Source of the DNA: JABWBR01 sp036741235
GTDB lineage: Bacteria; Bacteroidota; Bacteroidia; Chitinophagales; Saprospiraceae
Reading direction: 5' to 3'
Length of the DNA stretch: 64,000 bases
Assembly: GCA_036741235.1 (NCBI GenBank)
Contig: DAINSQ010000002.1
Span: 1 to 64,000, forward strand
Shown: positions 26,921 through 39,100 of the stretch, piece by piece
How positions within the stretch are numbered: the stretch's first letter is position 1
How the letters are laid out: every line of letters starts with the position of its first letter
The notes under the pieces: generated by a model
What the model saw: the letters and a program-made list of their open reading frames with translations, nothing else
Told to the model about the DNA's origin: nothing
The model's database searches: none
Program-made: the position numbers and the translations under genes

Positions 26921-27772
26921 ATGGCGCAATCGCTACCTCCCCGATTCCAGGCATTGATGGAAGCCGCCGACGCCTATGAAAAAGCCGGCGACGCCTATAA
27001 TGCTGTAAAACTGCTCAAAAAAGCGGCGCGACTGGCGCCGGAGCAGCCGGAGGCTTATTTTCGCCTGGGCCATATATACAAGTGCAGGCAGGAGTGGAAG
27101 CCTGCGTTGCACTACAACAAAAAGGCTATAGCCCTGGATCCTGCCAACCGGGAAGCGTGGTGGAATGTGGGGCTAAGCGCCGCGGCGCTGAAAATGTGGC
27201 GAACGGCCCAGAATGTGTGGAATAAATTTGATACTTCGCCGGCGCCGGGAATGCCGGTGAGCGTTCGCTACACGTATGGCAATCAGTTTGAACTGTTGTG
27301 GGTAATGCCGATAGACCCGGTTCGCGGGTTGATCAACAGCATACCTCACCCGGCCTCAGAGCGGCGGTATGGAGATATCATATTATTTGACGGTCAGGTA
27401 ATCGGCTACAACATTGTGCAACGCCGAAGGGCGCCTGTATACGAGGAACGTGGTCTATTCAAGCGATCGCTGTACCACACTTTTTCTTGTTATTTATATA
27501 CTACTGAAGAAAGTGACTTGAATATATTGGAACGTATCTGCCGCGACTCGCAAGTAGGCTTTGAAGTATGGTCGAACGCTTCGCGTGTGATGTCGACACA
27601 ACAGACCAACGCATTGCCGGAATACTACGGCAGGGAATGGCTGCAAACATCGGCATCTTCAGGCTTGTGGGTAGCCATTGCCGCCCAAAGCGAAGCAGAA
27701 GCACTCAAAACGGTAGATACCTGGCAGATCATCAGTCTGAAATCATATGGGCACTGGCGCTGTCATAATTGA
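26921..27772 (+). CDS. TPR-repeat protein with uncharacterised C-terminal domain
   Basis: 283 residues from the ATG at 26921; another ATG two codons earlier at 26915 is equally possible. Residues 5-95 hold two to three TPR units (AADAYEKAGDAYNAVKLLKKAARLAPEQPEAYFRLGHIY, ALHYNKKAIALDPANREAWWNVGLSA), given here only as landmarks. The rest is an alpha/beta domain of about 190 residues that I do not recognise (FDGQVIGYNIVQRRR, YTTEESDLNILERIC). No signal peptide, so probably cytosolic. The following membrane-protein gene starts 5 bp after its stop, which implies one transcript. Confidence 0.75.
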   Translation: MAQSLPPRFQALMEAADAYEKAGDAYNAVKLLKKAARLAPEQPEAYFRLGHIYKCRQEWKPALHYNKKAIALDPANREAWWNVGLSAAALKMWRTAQNVWNKFDTSPAPGMPVSVRYTYGNQFELLWVMPIDPVRGLINSIPHPASERRYGDIILFDGQVIGYNIVQRRRAPVYEERGLFKRSLYHTFSCYLYTTEESDLNILERICRDSQVGFEVWSNASRVMSTQQTNALPEYYGREWLQTSASSGLWVAIAAQSEAEALKTVDTWQIISLKSYGHWRCHN

Positions 27773-27777
27773 GAGGC

Positions 27778-29112
27778 ATGGATAATGAAAAAAAATCAAT
27801 AAGGACATGGTTGGATCGCCTGCAACGCGAGAGCTGGAACCTTGAATTACTAATTTCCGGAGGAGCTATTTTTTTATTATTACAGGTAAAACCAGCCATT
27901 GTGCAATTCATGGACGACATGTCACAGTCCTATTATTTTTCTCCTCCTTTTTCTGTTATTTTCGATAATCTTTTCAGCATTCTTTATCTGGCCGTATCGA
28001 TATTAATTATTAATCTTTCGGCGCATATTGTATTAAGAGGCTTTTGGATCGGAGCTATAGGTCTTCGCTCTGTGCAATCGAAAATTCATTATCCCAGTTT
28101 AAAATATACTGCATTTTTTGCCCGCCAGCTTTCGCGACGCGTGCCTTCGCTTGACAGATTAATCTTTGCTTTGGATAATTGGTGCAGCATGATTTTTGCC
28201 TTCAGCTTTTTGATTATTTTTATGCTGTTTTCTTTACTCACGGGGGCTGTTTTTATTTCATTTACCAGCTACTTTTTTCACTGGATCAGCACCATGATGG
28301 GATATCAGGGCATGGTTCTGCCTTTGCTTGTTTTACTGTTTATATTCATAATTGGGGCTGTAGTTTATGCTTTTGACACTTTGAGTTTAGGATTGATAAA
28401 AAAGATACCCTGGATAAGCCGTATATATTATCCCTGGTACGTTTTTATGGGTTATATTACTTTGGCTTTTTTGTATCGAAGTATTTACTATACGCTTGTC
28501 AGCCGCTTATCGCCATTGTGGGGGCGATTTTTTTTAACTTCATATATACTGATTGTATTTTTTTCTCCCTTTTTTAAATACGAGCAATCGATATTTTTTC
28601 CAGATAAAATAACGTCGGCTCATTTTAAAACTAACTATTACGACAATTTACGACCGGATGATATGCGCATCCTGTTAGCCAGTATTCCGGGCCAAATTGT
28701 AAAAGACAGGCATTTGCCGTTGTTTATCCGCTACGATGTGAAATATAATGGAGCTATAAGGCAATGGTGTTCCGGGTATGAACCCAGCAAAAGCGAGGGT
28801 ATCATGTCTGGAATTCAGTTTAATAATGGCATTACTATAAATCGGCCTTCTATTTCTGAAAAAGACCCCCAGCAATTGCTGAATTGCCTGTCTACGTTTT
28901 ATAATGTCTATATTGATGGAAAACGCCAGGAGAAACTGGAGTTTTGGTATTATACCCACCCTGAAAATGGAGAAAAAGGTATTTATACCATGCTCGACCT
29001 CAAAGACTGGCAGGCAGGCAGGCACACGATTTCTATTAAACGCCGCAGTATCAACGAAACGCCCGGGGTAAAGGAGGAGCAATACGCAACTATTCCATTT
29101 TGGAAAGAGTAA
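27778..29112 (+). CDS. Polytopic membrane protein with C-terminal soluble domain, unknown function
   Basis: 444 residues from the ATG at 27778, preceded by GAGAGG at 27771-27776, which could serve as a ribosome-binding site. About six hydrophobic helices lie in residues 27-290 (LLISGGAIFLLLQV, LFSILYLAVSILIINL, FSFLIIFMLFSLLTGAVF, LPLLVLLFIFIIGAVVYAF and two more). A soluble domain of about 150 residues with no recognised motif follows. It begins 5 bp after the TPR gene and is probably coexpressed with it. I do not recognise the family. Confidence 0.75.
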   Translation: MDNEKKSIRTWLDRLQRESWNLELLISGGAIFLLLQVKPAIVQFMDDMSQSYYFSPPFSVIFDNLFSILYLAVSILIINLSAHIVLRGFWIGAIGLRSVQSKIHYPSLKYTAFFARQLSRRVPSLDRLIFALDNWCSMIFAFSFLIIFMLFSLLTGAVFISFTSYFFHWISTMMGYQGMVLPLLVLLFIFIIGAVVYAFDTLSLGLIKKIPWISRIYYPWYVFMGYITLAFLYRSIYYTLVSRLSPLWGRFFLTSYILIVFFSPFFKYEQSIFFPDKITSAHFKTNYYDNLRPDDMRILLASIPGQIVKDRHLPLFIRYDVKYNGAIRQWCSGYEPSKSEGIMSGIQFNNGITINRPSISEKDPQQLLNCLSTFYNVYIDGKRQEKLEFWYYTHPENGEKGIYTMLDLKDWQAGRHTISIKRRSINETPGVKEEQYATIPFWKE

Positions 29113-29219
29113 CAGCAACAGCCTGTCAAACACAAGAGGAAGACCAACCATGGGTATCATGTAAAATCACTAACCCCTGGTGTGGTTCGTCCATGAAAAA
29201 GTGTAGTAAGTCGGTGTTG

Positions 29220-29251
29220 TTTGTGTTGTCAGGAAATAGTATGTACATTTG
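29220..29251 (+). promoter_or_regulatory. Promoter of the 249-residue membrane protein gene
   Basis: TTTG at 29220-29223 and TACATTTG at 29244-29251, 20 bp apart, match the Bacteroidota -33/-7 consensus. The ATG at 29289 lies 37 bp downstream. The gene is therefore likely transcribed separately from the membrane protein before it. Confidence 0.65.
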
Positions 29252-29288
29252 GTCTTAAACAATATTATACAACTTAAAGCCAAAATTC

Positions 29289-30038
29289 ATGAGCACCATT
29301 AATCAGCAAAAACTGGAGCGCTTAATCGAGCAAGGATATGAGTTTCGACTCGGAGATTATATCAGCGAAGGTTTTTCTATTTTGCAAAAGCAGATGGGAC
29401 TATTCGTAGCTTTCACCGTGATATTTTTATTAATTGCCGTGGCAGCTCAAATAGTGCCGGTGGTTGGCCCCATTGCCTCCAGTTTCTTTCTGACGCCGCC
29501 TTTAGTGGCCGGATATTACCTTGTTTCGCACAGAATCAAATTGGGGGAGAGCATTACGTTTAACGACTTTTTCTCCGGATTTTCCTTCATAGGCCAGCTG
29601 GCGTTGGCCACGCTTGTTATGACGATTTTTTATATAGTGGGCATTATACCGTTTTTTGCGTCGGTAGGTACTTCGATATTCCTGGGTGATTTCACGGGTT
29701 TTGACGGGTTTCCATTCTGGTCTTTCCTGTTGTTGTTGCCGCTGGTGTATTTGGGGGTAGCTTATACCTGGACCAGTCTTTTTATAGTGTTTTATAAAAT
29801 GGACTTTTGGCCCGCCATGGAAACCAGTCGCCGCCTGATTACGAAAAACTGGTGGCAGATCTTTTTATTCGCCATTGTGATCGGCTTGGTGAATGTGGCC
29901 GGCGCGCTTGCTTTGGGCGTAGGTTTATTATTTACAGTGCCTGCTTCTATGGCTGCCCAGTATGCGGCGTTTGCCGATGTTACGCGGTTGATGGAAGAAG
30001 AAGAAGCCGATGAAATTGTAGATCATTTGGTTGATTAA
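29289..30038 (+). CDS. Integral membrane protein, unknown function
   Basis: 249 residues with four to six hydrophobic helices (LFVAFTVIFLLIAVAAQIVP, LALATLVMTIFYIVGIIPFF, WSFLLLLPLVYLGVAYTW, FLFAIVIGLVNVAGALALG). An amphipathic N-terminus (LGDYISEGFSILQKQMG) and the motif FWPAMETSRRLITKNWW precede the last helices, as in DUF975-like or GDPD-membrane-domain-like proteins. No catalytic residues are apparent. A strong hairpin follows. Confidence 0.75.
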   Translation: MSTINQQKLERLIEQGYEFRLGDYISEGFSILQKQMGLFVAFTVIFLLIAVAAQIVPVVGPIASSFFLTPPLVAGYYLVSHRIKLGESITFNDFFSGFSFIGQLALATLVMTIFYIVGIIPFFASVGTSIFLGDFTGFDGFPFWSFLLLLPLVYLGVAYTWTSLFIVFYKMDFWPAMETSRRLITKNWWQIFLFAIVIGLVNVAGALALGVGLLFTVPASMAAQYAAFADVTRLMEEEEADEIVDHLVD

Positions 30039-30045
30039 ATACTAC

Positions 30046-30084
30046 GCTGTTATCGGTTGTCCTCAACTGACAACCGATAACAGC
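30046..30084. terminator. 16-bp perfect hairpin between convergent genes
   Basis: GCTGTTATCGGTTGTC (30046-30061), loop CTCAACT, and GACAACCGATAACAGC (30069-30084). The stem is perfect. There is no U-run on the plus side (TCCTCCC), so efficiency as an intrinsic terminator is uncertain, but the position between two converging genes suits a shared transcription barrier. Confidence 0.75.
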
Positions 30085-30103
30085 TCCTCCCTTCCGCCGT
30101 TGG

Positions 30104-33100
30104 TTATTTCATCAACTGCACATCCCCTTTAAACAACTTCTGCGTGCCGTCCTTGTAAAGCACTATTGCGAAATAGGCATACACATCAAGCACCGCCGGT
30201 TTTCCTCTAAAGGCGCCGTTCCAGCCGTATTGCGGGTCGTTGGGCAGGAAATTCGCAACATAGAAGACAGGTTCTCCCCAGCGTGAATAAATTTCGAGTT
30301 CCAATATTTTATCCACCCTGTCGCCGGCATAGATCATAAAAATGTCGTTGATATTATCGCCATTGGGTGAAAAGCCGTTGGGGATATAAACATCAGGTTC
30401 AAATTTGACAAAAACAGTGATCTGATCAGCGGCTTTACACCCATTTTCGTCGGTTACCATCACCTGATAAGTCTGGGTTGAGTCTGGATTGGCTACGGGT
30501 TGCAAACAATTGGAGCAAGACAGGCTTTCGCCGGGCGTCCAGCTTATTTCATAATTGCCATTGGCGGGCATAATCGCCGCCTGTAGTTGGGCGCTGTCGC
30601 GGTATAATATTGAAATATTGGGTCCGGCATTAACAGATATTGCGGGAGGATTTTCGAGTACGAGGTCGGTCTCCCAGCGGCATCCATTGGCGTCTTCAAC
30701 AACGAGCGGATAAACGCCTGCTTTCAGCCCGTTAAAATTAGGATTAGTTACAAATGGCTGGTCATTGAAAGCATATAAATATGGAGGGCTACCCCCCGTT
30801 ACGGATACGATGGCTACCATGCCATTGCTTTCGTTGTGGCAGCGCGGGTTTTGAACGGACACTACTGCATCTTGCGGGGGTATGTTATCTGCGTTGATCG
30901 CAACTTCGTCTGTAGCCGAACAACCATAAGTAATATTGACAACGGTAAGTTGGTATACCCCGGCGGCATTTGCTGTTGGCGTAGGGGTACCGGCGCCGCT
31001 TGTGATATGGCCATTTGTGGTTGACCATTCATAGCTGATATGCGGCCCTGCCGATGAGTTTGCCCCGTTGAGCATTACCTCGGTGACAATGCAGTCGAGC
31101 GTCATATCGGCTCCGGCATCGGCTATGGGCGCAGGTTCTACGACGACGGTGACGGCTGCTTCACTGTTGGGACAAACGCCTCCGCTATTAACCTGGTATA
31201 GGAAGCGGTAGGTAGCCGGCTGTTGGCTTGATATAGAAAAATCGCCCGTCCCCGGCTGAAATGCGCCGCCAGTAGAAGGTACAGTTGAGACTTCAGACCA
31301 CAATCCCCCTGTATTTTCGCCTTGCAGCAAATCGAATAGATTCACAACCTCGCCGGATCCTGCACAATAATGCGCAGCTGGCTCAGGCGAACCGGCTGTG
31401 ACGGAGCCGTCTATCTGGATAAACTGAGTAGAGAATGCAGGGCAGCCTGCAGGCGGCGTATTGAGCAACGTAAACCTGATTTCGTATACCCCGGCATCGG
31501 CATTAAGGGCGTCAAATATGCCGTTAGCGATGCTAGCCGGGTTAGCGCCCGGCGGAGCGGCAACGATGCTCCATACTCCAGGTTCGGCGGTTTGCTGAAG
31601 CGTACTGAGATCCAATACGCCATTGGCGTTACAAAGCGGGCCGGCTGCGTTGGTTTCAGCAGAAGGACAATCGCAAAAAACTACCTGCACCACTACATCG
31701 TAAATCGCTTCTTCGCAAGGAGTGGCGGCACTTTGGGTGGTATATCTGAAAATATAATTTCCTTGGGGAACGCCCGTGAAGTCGAGGGCGGTAAAAGGGC
31801 CAACGGCGCCAGAATTTTGCAAATCAGTCCAGGTTCCGCCCTGGTCGCCGTCAATCACCAAGGCGTCAAGATCGATTACAGCGGGACCGCCGGGACCGTT
31901 GCAAATAGTAGCAGAAGGAATGACAGAGGCAGCAGGCGGCGTATTAACCGTTACGGCAATTTGCGTGGCGCCGACACACCCGTTTTCAGTAGCAGTCACG
32001 GCATAAGTTGTTGAGGCGCCAGGCGCCACAGTGATTGAACTTCCCGATTGCCCGGTACTCCATATAAAAGTAGCGCCCCCGTTGACAGACAAGGTGGTTG
32101 ATTGCCCCTGGCAGATGACGGGAGGCGAGGCAACTACTACCGGCACAGGCAAGGGATGAACAGTTACAGTGACCGGCACAATAGAAGTACAGCCTTCATC
32201 AATTACCGTAACACTATAAGTTGTGCTCACTAGCGGCGCTACAGTAATGGCAGCGCCGCTTTGTCCGGTGCTCCACTGATATATATCGCCGCCCGAAGCG
32301 CTAAGTACCGCAGATTGGCCGATGCAAATGGTGTCAGGTTGTGCCACGGCAACCGGTAAGGGGTTGACAATAACAGTAGTAGTAATTTCATCGCTACAAC
32401 CATTGTCAGAAACAGTAACCGAATAAGCCGTTGTACTGGAGGGCGAAACTGAGATCATAGCGCCCGTTTGTCCAGTGCTCCATTGGTAAGCGACACCTCC
32501 CGATGCGGTAATGGCGGCAGTATCGCCTGCACAAATAGCCGGCGCAGAAGATTGAATTGTGGGTATGGGAAGCGGATTGACGACAACTGAGATCTGGCTG
32601 GAGCCGCTACAGCCGTTGTTGGTGACAGTAACAACATAGGTTGTTGAAGTAGAAGGGCTCACCTGGAAAGTGGATGTAGTTTGCCCGGTATTCCATTGAT
32701 AGCTGCCGCCGCCTTCCGCTATCAGCGTTGTGGATTCGCCGGCGCAGATCGTATCGGGGCTGGCAAAAATTGTGGGTGTCAGCGTATCGCTTATCATTAC
32801 GGTCACATCGGCAATGCCGTTACATCCCATGTTAGTAACAGTGACGGAATAAGTGGTGGTAGCTATCGGTATTACTGTAATGTGGGCTCCTGTTTGTCCG
32901 GTACTCCAGGTGTATGCCGTTCCGCCAGTTGCCGTCAAATCCACGGGCAGGCCTTGGCATACAGATAAAGTTGATGCAAATGCTGACGCATCAACTTCAT
33001 TTACCGTGACTGTTACTTCAGTGGTAGCTGAGCAGCCATTAGCGGTTACAGTTACCATATAAGTTGTTGTTGAGGTTGGGGCCACAGTAATAACAGCGCC

Positions 33101-36100
33101 GGTATCTCCTGTACTCCAGGCGTAGCTTGTTCCACCTTCTGCCGTCAATGTGGCGGATTGACCTTGGCAGATAGTTGCGGGTAAAGCGGTAGCAATAGGC
33201 AATGGGTTGACGGCAATGGTAGTACTGGCTGAGGCCTGGCAACCATCCAGGCTAGTGACGGTGACCGAATAATTTGCCGTAGTCGTTGGTGTTATTTGGA
33301 TGGAAGGGCCGGTTTGCCCTGTACTCCAAACATAGGTATTTCCTCCTGATGCCGTAAGCATTGCCATTTCGCCAATACAAAGGGCATTGGGCGTTGCCGT
33401 CAGGCCGGCGGCGGGCAATGGGTTGACCACAACGGTTAGCTGGGTATGGCCGTTGCAACCGTTGGCGTCAGTGGCCGTCACCAAATATGTCGTCGTGAGC
33501 GTAGGCGCTACGTCAATGGTCGAGCTGGATTGCCCTGTATCCCACAGGTAGGTCATCCCACCGCCGGCAGTCAGAGTGGTAGATTGACCGATGCACAATG
33601 TGTCTGGAGCAGCCGAAGCGGTAATAGCTGGAAGCGGATTTACGACTACAGTGACATCTGCTGCGGCATTACAGCCATTGCTGCTAACTGTTACCGAGTA
33701 GGTGGTAGTTGTGACGGGCATAACGGCAATCGAGGCGCCGGTTTGTCCGTCACTCCAATTGTAAAAACTACCGCCGGTTGCGGTCAGTGTTGTAGATTGA
33801 CCTTCGCACAATACAGCGGGAGAAGCATTAGCGGAAGGTATAGGCAGCGGAATGACCACTACGGTAATGCTGGCGGAGCCTGAGCAGCCATTAGCGCTTG
33901 CTTCAACAGAATAAGTTGTCGTTGATGTTGGAGCAACAGTAATTGAAGGGCTTGTTTGACCTGTATTCCACAAGTAAGCGTCGCCTCCAAAGGCCGTAAG
34001 CGTGGTACTTTGCCCAATGCAAACAGAGTCGGGCACAGCACTGATAGTTGGCGTGAGGGCATTGCTCACCGCTACAGTGGTTGAAGCAACATCGGTACAA
34101 CCATTATTAGTAACCGTAACCGAATAAGTAGTCGTAGCTGCGGGAGTCACCATTATTTGAGCGCCGGTTTGCCCGGTACTCCATACATAGGCGCCGCCGC
34201 CGGTGGCGGTCAGGGTCGTTGACAACCCTGGACAAACGGTTGATAAGGCTGCCGTTGCCGTAGCAGTAGTGTTATTCACCGTAACAGTAGTTTGCGTCTC
34301 TGCGCTGCAACCGTTGCTGGTAGCGGTAACCGAGTAAGTTGTTGTGGAGGTTGGCGACACAGCGATACTCGCTCCACTTTGACCGGTGCTCCATACGTAG
34401 GTATTACCTCCTGAAGCTGTTAGGGTAGAAGATTGCCCAAGGCAAATGGTCGAAGCGCTTGTGGCGATCACGGGCAACGGTAGCGGGTTGACAGTAACGC
34501 TTGTAGATGTCGACGCTGAACAACCGTTATTCGTAACCGTAACAGCAAAGGTTGTTGAATTAGTTGGAGTAACAGTAATAGTTGACCCGTTTTGACCCGT
34601 ATTCCAGGCATAACTTCCCCCACCTGAAGCGGTAAGCGTGGCGGATTGGCCGGCGCAGATTGTGGTTGGGTTTGCTGTAATGCTGGGTGACGGCAGTGGG
34701 TTTACAGTTACTTCAACGTTAGTTGTTGCGGAACAACCGTTATTAGTGACCGTTACGGTATAGGTGGTTGTGATACCAGGCGCCACAGTAATAGCTGCGC
34801 CGCTTTGACCCGTACTCCAGGCATAACTTCCGCCACCGGTAGCCGTGAGTGAGGTTGATTGTCCGGCGCATATTACAGCCGGAGCAGCTACAGCGCCAGG
34901 TATAGGCAGCGGATTGACGGTTACCGTTGTATTGGCCGTGCCGTTACAGCCATTAGTAGTGACTGTCACCTGGTAGTTTGTCGTTACAGTGGGCATTGCG
35001 ATGATGGCAGAGCCGGTTTGTCCGGTACTCCAGGCGTAAGTTCCTCCACCCGTTGCGGTTAATATGGTTGTTTGCCCTTCGCAAATAGCAGCAGGATTTG
35101 CTGAAATAGTTGGCTGCGGCAGTGGCGTTACTGTCACGGTCACGCTAGTTGTACCGGTACACCCGTTATTTGTGGCGGTAACCATGTAGGTTGTTGTGAC
35201 GGACGGTGATACACTAATAGAAGCGCCCGACTGACCAGTGCTCCAAGCGTAAGTGGCCCCGCCGGTAGCGGTGAGCGTACTTGTTTGTCCAGCGCAAATA
35301 GTAGCCGGACTAGCCGATGCGATGGCGCTGAGGTTGTTTTCGACGTTAACAGTGACGGAGGCTTCATCAGTACAACCGTTATTAGTTACCGTTACAGTGT
35401 AAGTTGTGGTGACAGCCGGGCTGACGGTAATCGAGGCATTGGTTTGGCCCGTGCTCCAGACGTATGTGCCTCCGCCGGTAGCCGTGAGGGCAGTTGTAAC
35501 GCCCGGACAAATCGTAGACGGCAATGCAGAGGCGGTAGCGGTGGTTGAATTGACCGTTATGGTTACATCAGCGGAGGCTGAGCAGCCGTTATTGGTGACG
35601 GTCACGGTGTAAGTAGTTGTCGCCGCGGGCGCTACCTGAATAGGCGACCCGAATTGCCCGCCATTCCACTGATAGGTTCCACCGCCGGTGGCAGTGAGCG
35701 TACTCGTCTGCCCTATGCATATGCTGGAGGGAGATGCCGATACAACCGGAGAAGGAATTGGGTTGACGGTTACCGTTACATCAGTAGTAGCTGTACAGCC
35801 GCTATTTGTTACGGTAACAGTATAAGTGGTTGTAGTAGTGGGAGATACTGTAATTGTTGCGCCGGATTGGCCGGTGTTCCACTGATAGGTTCCACCGCCG
35901 GCGGCAGAGAGCGTTGTATTTTGTCCTTCGCAAATACTAGGTGGATTCGCCGAAACTGCCGGTGAAGGTAGTGGGTTGACATTTACAGTAACATTGGCGG
36001 TAGCCGAACAGCCGTTATTGGTCACCGTTACAGTATAAGTAGTTGTAGTAACAGGAGACACCACAACAGAAGCCCCGTTTTGACCGCTACTCCATTGATA

Positions 36101-39100
36101 AGTACCCCCGCCGTTAGCGGTAAGTGTCGAGGATTGTCCTTCACAAATCATTGGGGGGTCGGCACTAGCGGATGGAACGGGCAGGGGGTTCACCGTGACG
36201 GTAACGGTAGCTGTTGCGGTACATCCATTATTCGTTACAGTTACGGTATAAGTTGTAGTAACAACCGGCATCACTGTGATAGAAGCGCCGATTTGGCTGT
36301 TACTCCAGAGGTAGGTTCCTCCTCCGCTTGCTGTTAATACGCTGGATTGGCCGGCGCAAATCGTAGCGGGATTGGCAGAAGCCGTAGCAGCCGGCGGAGG
36401 CGTGACGTTAACGGTCACCTCTGCCGTACCGGTACAACCGTTGTTGGTCACCGTAACGGTGTAAGTAGTCGTTGTAGTTGGCGAAACGGAAATTGGGGAA
36501 CCTGATTGGCCGGTGCTCCAGGCATAAACGCCGCCGCCGGTAGCGGAAAGCGTTGTGGTTTGCCCTTCGCAGACTGTTGCGGGACTTGCCGTTGCGGTTG
36601 CCGTTAGGCTGGGATCTACATTAACTGTTATAGTGGCCGAACCGGTACAACCGTTGCTGGTAGCTGTTACGGAATAGGTTGTTGAAGTTACAGGCATTAC
36701 GGTAATGGAAGCTCCCGACTGTCCCGTGCTCCATATGTAGGTATCTCCACCGGAAGCAGTCAATACCGAGGATTGCCCCGGGCATACCGTTGTTGGACTG
36801 GCGCTTATAGAAGGGGTTAACACTGCCCCTACAGTCACCGTAACTTGTTCAACATCTACACATCCATTATTCGTAACGGTTACGGAATAAGTTGTCGTAG
36901 CAGCAGGGGTAACGGTAATTGATGCGCTACTCTCACCGGTGCTCCACTGATAAGTGCCGCCGCCGGTAGCGGTCAACACAGAAGAAAGTCCTGGGCAGAC
37001 TGTCGAGGGTGCTGCAGAGACACCGGCCACGGTGGCAAGAACGTTAACGGTGACGGAGGCGACATCTGTACATCCGTTGTTGGTTACCGTGACTGTAAAC
37101 GTAGTTGTCGTTCCAACTGCAATACTAAAAGAAGCCGTAGTTTGGCCGGTACTCCATTGATAGGCGCCGCCGCCGGTAGCGGTCAGTTGGGCTGAATTGC
37201 CGGCGCAAATAGTGGCTGGTGTTGCAGTTGCAGTAGCTGTGACCGTATTAACTGTCACAGTCACGTCGGCTTCATCGGTACAGCCGTTGTTATCGGTTAC
37301 CGTTACGGTATAGGTAGTTGTTGCTGATGGCGCAACCGTAATAGAAGCGCCGATTTGCCCGGTACTCCAGGCGTAGGAGTTACCCCCTGTAGCCGTCAGG
37401 GTGCTGGTTCCTCCTTCGCAAACAGTAGTAGGGCTTGCTGATACTTGTGCGTTAGCTGAATTCACCGTTACGGCTACATTGGCGACGTTGGAACAACCGT
37501 TGTTAGTTACGGTAACTGTATAAGTAGTCGATGCCATTGGGCTAACTGTTATGGATGCCCCACTTTGTCCGGTACTCCAGCTATATGTGCCCCCGCCTGT
37601 TGCTGTAAGGGTGGTATTGTTTCCTGAACAAATAGTAGCGGGGCTTGCCGTTGCCGTTGCCACTACGCTATTGACGTTAACGGTCACTGTTGCTACGTCT
37701 GTACAGCCATTATTGGTAACCGTTACAGAAAAGGTAGTTGTTGTTCCTACGGTCACCGTAATCATCGAGCCTGTTTGTCCGGTGCTCCAGGCATAAGTGC
37801 CGCCTCCGGTAGCGGTCAGCAGCGTAGGCGAACCTGCGCAAACCGTACTTGGATTAGCCGTTGCAGTTGCTGTCACTGTATTTACCGTAACGGTTACATT
37901 GGCTTCGTCTGTACAACCATTATTGGTGACGGTAACGGTGTAAGTAGTTGTAGCCAATGGCGCGACGGCAATGGAGGAGCCTGTTTGTCCGGTGCTCCAG
38001 GCATATGTTCCACCACCGGCGGCAGTGAGCGTGCTGCCCCCCCCCTCGCAAATGGCCGTGGGGCTTGCCGAAACCTGAGCATTCACAACATTGACAGTAA
38101 CGGTTACACTAGCGACAGCGGTACAGCCATTGTTGGTAACCGTAACGGTATAATTGGTAGTAGAATTGGGTGATACGGATATTACCGGGCCTGTTTGTCC
38201 GGTACTCCAGGCATAAGTACCGCCCCCTGTAGCCGTAAGAACAGTAGGTTGCCCGGCGCAAATCGAGGCAGGCGCCGCCGACGCGGTGGCATTAACGGAA
38301 TTGACGACCACCGTCAGGCTGGCTACATCCGAACAGCCGTTGTTAGTTACAGTAACGGTGTAAGTAGTGGTAGTAGTTGGGGTTACGCTGATAGTAGAAC
38401 CTGATTGACCTGTACTCCACTGATAAGTCCCGCCGCCAGTGGCGACCAGGGTAGTAGCGCTTCCAAGGCAAATGGGATTATTGGCGGTTGAAATGCCGGC
38501 AGTTACCGAGTTGACCACAACATTAATAACGGCATCATCAGTACAACCGTTATTGGTCACGGTTACGGTATAAGGGGTTGTAGAAGTCGGGCTTACTACA
38601 ATGGAGGCGCCGCTTTGCCCGGTACTCCAGGCATAGGTTCCGCCTCCGGAAGCCGTCAACACGGCGGATTCGCCTTCGCAAATCGGATTGGGGTTGGCCA
38701 CAGCGGAAGCCGTGACGGTATTAATGGTCACCGTTACCGTTGTTACATCGATACAACCGTTATTGGTCACTGTTACCGTATAGGTTGTAGTAGAGGTAGG
38801 GTTGACGGTAATGACAGCTCCTGACTGGCCGGTACTCCATTGATAAGTGCCGCCGCCGCCCGCCGTTAATTGCACAGGATCGCCTGCGCAAGATACGCTG
38901 GGGCTGGCTGATGCCGTAGCTGTCACGGTATTGATCGTGACGGTTGTCGTTGCTACGTCAGTACAACCATTATTGGTCACTGTTACCGAATAAGTTGTTG
39001 TTGCAAAAGGATTAACAGTCACGGTCGCCCCCGTTTGCCCGGTACTCCAAACATACGTTCCCCCGCCGGTGGCCGTTAATTGCACGGGGTCGCCGATACA